A stretch of 64,000 nt of DNA from Microbacterium proteolyticum (lineage in GTDB: Bacteria > Actinomycetota > Actinomycetes > Actinomycetales > Microbacteriaceae): the NCBI RefSeq assembly GCF_029639405.1, contig NZ_CP121274.1:1674001-1738000 (forward strand), read 5' to 3'. A program made the position numbers and the translations under genes. Below the pieces are notes generated by a model that ran no database searches, was not told where the DNA came from, and saw nothing but the letters and a program-made list of their open reading frames with translations. Positions 60,859-64,000 of this stretch are shown here, piece by piece (within the stretch, counting starts at the first letter, position 1; the number at the start of each line of letters is the position of its first letter).

Positions 60859-61694
60859 GCGGCCCCTACGACGTCCCCGACGATCCGGACGAGGTCACCC
60901 TGTGGGCGGGCCGCCTGCGCGCCTGGCCGACTCGCCCCTCCGCCCCGGTCGACGCGGACGAGATCGACGAGGACACCGCACTTTCCGCTCGGCTCGCCTC
61001 GGGGGAGGACACCGTCCGCGTGGCTCGTGACGCGCCGGCGGAGGACACGGTCCGTGTCGTTCGTGATGCTCCGGCGGAGGACACGGTCCGTGTCGTGCGT
61101 GACGCGCCGGTGGACGACACCGTCCGCGTGACGCGTGATGCGCCGGCGGAGGACACGGTCCAGGTGCGGCAGGTCCGTCCGGCGCCCGAGCCGGAGTCCG
61201 TCCCGTCGGACGTCCCCGCCGACGAGACGGTCCGCGTGGCGCGCGAACGGCGTGCTCCCGATCCTTCGGACGAGCCGGCCGTCGACGAGACCACCGCTCC
61301 CGGTCGGCGGCGTGCCACCGGGCCCGCGCAGCCCACTCCCGCGAGCACCGCGGACGAGGCATCCACGGTCGACGAGGACACCGCGACGGGCACGCGCCGC
61401 AGCAGATCGCGTGACCGTGCCGAGACTCCCGAGATCCCGTCGGGGGACCCCGCTCCTGTGCCCCGCGCGGCGCGTGTCCCCGTCGGCGATCACGATCTGT
61501 ACCGCCCCCGTGCGGACGAGGCGATCCGCGTGACCCGCGCCGTCCCGCCCGCACGCCCGACCGACGCGCCGGATGCCGCCGAGGTACGGCCGCGCACGCG
61601 CCGGCGCGCTCGGATCCGCGGTCTGGTGCTCGCGGTGACGGTCGCGGCGGTCGTCGTCGCCGCAGCGATCATCCTGTTCCTGCTGATGGGCTGA
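60855..61694 (+). CDS. Tail-anchored protein with tandem TVRV repeats
   Basis: A 279-residue protein. The N-terminal 240 residues are hydrophilic and disordered, with four 12-residue repeats of the form EDTVRVxRDAPA plus further TVRV and ETT/DTAT motifs. A single C-terminal helix ([26 protein letters not shown]) anchors it at the membrane with almost nothing outside. Each repeat has Thr-x-x-Val in an acidic setting, the type of site that FHA domains bind once the Thr is phosphorylated. It overlaps the FHA gene, so it is a strong candidate substrate and docking partner within the same operon. Confidence 0.85.
   Translation: MSGPYDVPDDPDEVTLWAGRLRAWPTRPSAPVDADEIDEDTALSARLASGEDTVRVARDAPAEDTVRVVRDAPAEDTVRVVRDAPVDDTVRVTRDAPAEDTVQVRQVRPAPEPESVPSDVPADETVRVARERRAPDPSDEPAVDETTAPGRRRATGPAQPTPASTADEASTVDEDTATGTRRSRSRDRAETPEIPSGDPAPVPRAARVPVGDHDLYRPRADEAIRVTRAVPPARPTDAPDAAEVRPRTRRRARIRGLVLAVTVAAVVVAAAIILFLLMG
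61005..61166 (+). repeat. 36-bp tandem coding repeat
   Basis: Four 36-bp units start at 61005, 61041, 61077 and 61113, with a partial fifth at 61149. They encode the 12-residue TVRV repeats. The units differ at synonymous positions, so the protein sequence is conserved more than the DNA. Confidence 0.9.
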
Positions 61695-61712
61695 GCGTCG
61701 GACCGCACACGT

Positions 61713-61741
61713 TTGCCCGCACCCTTCCGGGCGCGTATCAT
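61713..61741 (+). promoter_or_regulatory. rpsL operon promoter
   Basis: TTGCCC (61713-61718), a 17-bp spacer and TATCAT (61736-61741) form a plausible strong promoter. It leaves a leader of about 240 bases before rpsL, in which no conserved gene was seen. Confidence 0.65.
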
Positions 61742-61989
61742 TGAGCGGGTGTGCGTTCACGCGCGCCGTGCGTCATGCCTCCGGGTCTGCGGCACGGAAC
61801 AACGCTCGCACCATCTCAGGGAAGGGCCTGCGAACAGGTCACCCCCACGGCATATCCACCACAATCGCGTCCGATCATTCTGGCGCGCGGTGGATCACAC
61901 GTGAGCCCGACACGTCACGAATCGCAAGATCCGCACCGAGTCGGGGGAGACACGACGCTGTCACCGTGCAGCACAAACAAGGAGAGAAC

Positions 61990-62358
61990 GTGCCAACCAT
62001 TCAGCAGTTGGTTCGCAAGGGCCGCTCGCCGAAGGTCTCGAAGACCAAGGCTCCCGCGCTGAAGTCGAACCCCCAGCAGGCCGGCGTGTGCACCCGCGTG
62101 TACACGACGACCCCCAAGAAGCCGAACTCGGCGATGCGCAAGGTCGCCCGCGTGAAGCTGCGCAACGGCACCGAGGTCACGGCCTACATCCCCGGTGAGG
62201 GCCACAACCTGCAGGAGCACTCGCTCGTGCTCGTCCGTGGTGGTCGTGTGAAGGACCTCCCCGGTGTCCGTTACAAGATCGTCCGCGGTGCGCTCGACAC
62301 CCAGGCTGTCAAGAACCGTAAGCAGGCTCGCAGCCGCTACGGCGCGAAGAAGGGCTGA
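61990..62358 (+). CDS. rpsL: 30S ribosomal protein S12
   Basis: A 122-residue S12 of normal length, starting at GTG after AAGGAGAG. The decoding-site motifs [10 protein letters not shown] (K43) and [12 protein letters not shown] (K88) are wild type, so no streptomycin-resistance change is present. The first gene of the rpsL-rpsG-fusA ribosomal operon, with strong codon bias. Confidence 0.99.
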   Translation: MPTIQQLVRKGRSPKVSKTKAPALKSNPQQAGVCTRVYTTTPKKPNSAMRKVARVKLRNGTEVTAYIPGEGHNLQEHSLVLVRGGRVKDLPGVRYKIVRGALDTQAVKNRKQARSRYGAKKG

Positions 62359-62363
62359 GAACC

Positions 62364-62834
62364 ATGCCTCGTAAGGGTCCCGCCCCGAAGCGTCCCGTCG
62401 TCAACGACCCGGTGTACGGCGCTCCCGTCGTCACCCAGCTCGTCAACAAGATCCTCGTCGACGGCAAGAAGTCGCTGGCCGAGTCGATCGTCTACGACGC
62501 CCTCCGTGGCGTCGAGGCGAAGAACAGCCAGGATGCCGTCGCCACCCTCAAGAAGGCGCTCGACAACGTGCGCCCCACCCTCGAGGTCAAGAGCCGCCGC
62601 GTCGGTGGCTCGACCTACCAGGTTCCGGTCGAAGTCAAGCCGCACCGCGCGAACACCCTCGCGCTGCGCTGGCTCGTGAGCTACGCGAAGGGTCGTCGTG
62701 AGAAGACGATGACCGAGCGTCTGCAGAACGAGATCCTCGACGCCTCGAACGGCCTCGGTGCCGCGGTCAAGCGCCGCGAGGACACCCACAAGATGGCCGA
62801 GTCGAACCGCGCCTTCGCGCACTACCGCTGGTAA
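62364..62834 (+). CDS. rpsG: 30S ribosomal protein S7
   Basis: A 156-residue S7, a primary 16S rRNA-binding protein of the small-subunit head. It begins [10 protein letters not shown] and contains [14 protein letters not shown] and the end segment [15 protein letters not shown], all typical. It lies 5 bases after rpsL. In Escherichia coli S7 represses its own operon by binding mRNA; whether that happens here is unknown. Confidence 0.99.
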   Translation: MPRKGPAPKRPVVNDPVYGAPVVTQLVNKILVDGKKSLAESIVYDALRGVEAKNSQDAVATLKKALDNVRPTLEVKSRRVGGSTYQVPVEVKPHRANTLALRWLVSYAKGRREKTMTERLQNEILDASNGLGAAVKRREDTHKMAESNRAFAHYRW

Positions 62835-62841
62835 CACCCGC

Positions 62842-62878
62842 GGAGGGTCCGCGACCGAACCCCGGTCGCGGACCCTCC
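62842..62878. terminator. Stable hairpin between rpsG and fusA
   Basis: GGAGGGTCCGCGACC pairs perfectly over 15 bp with GGTCGCGGACCCTCC across a 7-base loop. It sits 8 bases after the rpsG stop, with no T-run. It could be a partial terminator, an attenuator or an RNA-processing site that adjusts fusA expression relative to the ribosomal proteins. Confidence 0.7.
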
Positions 62879-62921
62879 GATGGGCCCGGCATCAACCTCC
62901 CAACAGGTAAGGAAGACACCC

Positions 62922-64000
62922 GTGGCACAAGACGTGCTCACCGACCTCCACAAGGTCCGCAACATCGGCATCATGGCGCACATCGATGCCGGCAAGACGA
63001 CGACGACCGAGCGCATCCTGTTCTACACGGGCGTCAACCACAAGATCGGTGAGACGCACGACGGTGCCGCCACCACCGACTGGATGGAGCAGGAGCAGGA
63101 GCGTGGCATCACGATCACCTCCGCCGCCGTCACCTGCTTCTGGGACAAGAACCAGATCAACATCATCGACACCCCCGGGCACGTCGACTTCACGGTCGAG
63201 GTCGAGCGTTCGCTGCGCGTGCTCGACGGTGCCGTCGCCGTCTTCGACGGCAAGGAGGGCGTCGAGCCCCAGTCCGAGACGGTGTGGCGCCAGGCCGACA
63301 AGTACGACGTCCCCCGTATCTGCTTCGTCAACAAGATGGACAAGCTGGGCGCCGACTTCTACTTCACGGTCGACACGATCGTCAACCGCCTGAAGGCCAA
63401 GCCGCTCGTCATCCAGCTCCCCATCGGTGCCGAGAACGACTTCGTCGGCGTCATCGACCTCGTCGAGATGCGTGCCCTGGTGTGGCCCGGCGACGCCAAG
63501 GGTGACGTGACCATGGGTGCGAAGTACGAGATCCAGGAGATCCCGGCCGACCTCGCCGACAAGGCCGCCGAGTACCGTCACAAGCTGCTCGAGACCGTCG
63601 CCGAGTCCGACGACGTGCTCCTCGAGAAGTACTTCGGTGGCGAGGAGCTCACGGTCGCCGAGATCAAGGGCGCGATCCGCAAGCTGACGATCGCTTCCGA
63701 GCTCTACCCCGTGCTCTGCGGTTCGGCGTTCAAGAACCGCGGTGTCCAGCCGATGCTCGACGCGGTCGTCGACTACCTCCCCTCGCCCCTGGACGTGCCG
63801 GCCATCGAGGCCCACGACCCCAAGGACGAAGAGGTCGTCATCGAGCGCCACGCCGACCGCGAGGAGCCGTTCGCGGCCCTGGCGTTCAAGATCGTGACGC
63901 ACCCGTTCTTCGGCCGTCTGACCTACATCCGCGTCTACTCGGGTCACCTCGACTCGGGTGCGCAGGTCGTCAACGCCACCAAGGGCAAGAAGGAGCGCAT
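62922..64000 (+). CDS. fusA: Elongation factor G (3' end beyond the window)
   Basis: The first 359 codons of EF-G, the GTPase that drives ribosomal translocation; the frame stays open to the window end. GTG at 62922 follows AAGGAAG. G-domain motifs are [10 protein letters not shown] (P-loop), the switch region [16 protein letters not shown] and NKMDKLGAD. Domain II begins near the right edge. It follows rpsG, as in most bacteria. Confidence 0.98.
   Translation, partial: MAQDVLTDLHKVRNIGIMAHIDAGKTTTTERILFYTGVNHKIGETHDGAATTDWMEQEQERGITITSAAVTCFWDKNQINIIDTPGHVDFTVEVERSLRVLDGAVAVFDGKEGVEPQSETVWRQADKYDVPRICFVNKMDKLGADFYFTVDTIVNRLKAKPLVIQLPIGAENDFVGVIDLVEMRALVWPGDAKGDVTMGAKYEIQEIPADLADKAAEYRHKLLETVAESDDVLLEKYFGGEELTVAEIKGAIRKLTIASELYPVLCGSAFKNRGVQPMLDAVVDYLPSPLDVPAIEAHDPKDEEVVIERHADREEPFAALAFKIVTHPFFGRLTYIRVYSGHLDSGAQVVNATKGKKER

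Noticed and set aside
61005..61166. Regular repeats that could suggest a CRISPR array
   Set aside because: The repeats are contiguous without spacers, in frame inside a coding gene, and encode a protein repeat.

Overview
The window is high-GC DNA (about 70% or more by eye) from an actinobacterium. The best fit is the family Microbacteriaceae, probably Microbacterium or a close relative. The reasons are the gene order rpoB-rpoC followed later by rpsL-rpsG-fusA, a TTG-started rpoB, the Ig-like/MoxR/DUF58/transglutaminase/FHA/kinase cluster between these two groups, heavy use of ATGA and GTGA start/stop overlaps, and very frequent GGATGCC/GGCATCC heptamers. The genus call is an inference.

Region 1 (1-22.9 kb) is a large catabolic cluster. 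It encodes four phosphotriesterase-family proteins, two amidase-signature amidases, an isochorismatase-type hydrolase, a GMC oxidoreductase, three amidohydrolases, two divergent RidA-family proteins, a cytidine-deaminase-like protein, a DUF861 cupin, a cyclase/formamidase, an MFS exporter or importer and a complete spermidine/putrescine-type ABC importer. The substrate cannot be read from the sequence; amidases, deaminase, RidA and cupin suggest a nitrogen-containing ring or amide. Five promoter regions carry the same paired GGATCC operator with 20-21 bp between half-sites, so most of the cluster is probably one regulon whose regulator is not visible here. Two of the four phosphotriesterase-like proteins have lost most or all of their metal ligands.

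A lower-GC island (about 14.7-17.15 kb) interrupts this cluster. It follows an intact deaminase gene and is bounded on the right by a 177-bp, about 91% identical copy of the 3' end of that gene. It holds a frameshifted membrane-anchored gene and two genes of unknown function, and lacks the GGATGCC heptamer.

Region 2 (22.9-35.6 kb) is nitrogen metabolism: a sodium:solute symporter, a TetR regulator, two DUF1989 proteins, a biotin-dependent urea/guanidine carboxylase and allophanate hydrolase. Given the two DUF1989 proteins, guanidine is the more likely substrate. The symporter and the carboxylase operon share an operator that is probably bound by the TetR. A metallo-beta-lactamase-fold hydrolase and a 5-oxoprolinase set (pxpA plus a fused pxpB-pxpC) follow.

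Region 3 (35.6-43.3 kb) is rpoB-rpoC with a clear promoter and terminator. Region 4 (43.4-46.5 kb) has small exported or membrane proteins around a 73-bp palindromic repeat that also occurs at 24.6 kb. Region 5 (46.5-61.7 kb) is a surface/signalling operon: Ser/Thr kinase, a 1989-residue Ig-like surface protein, MoxR ATPase, DUF58, a transglutaminase-like membrane protein lacking its catalytic Cys and His, an FHA protein, and a membrane protein with TVRV repeats that look like phosphothreonine docking sites. Region 6 (61.7 kb to the end) is rpsL-rpsG-fusA, with fusA cut by the window edge. No tRNA, rRNA, CRISPR array or recognisable transposase was found.
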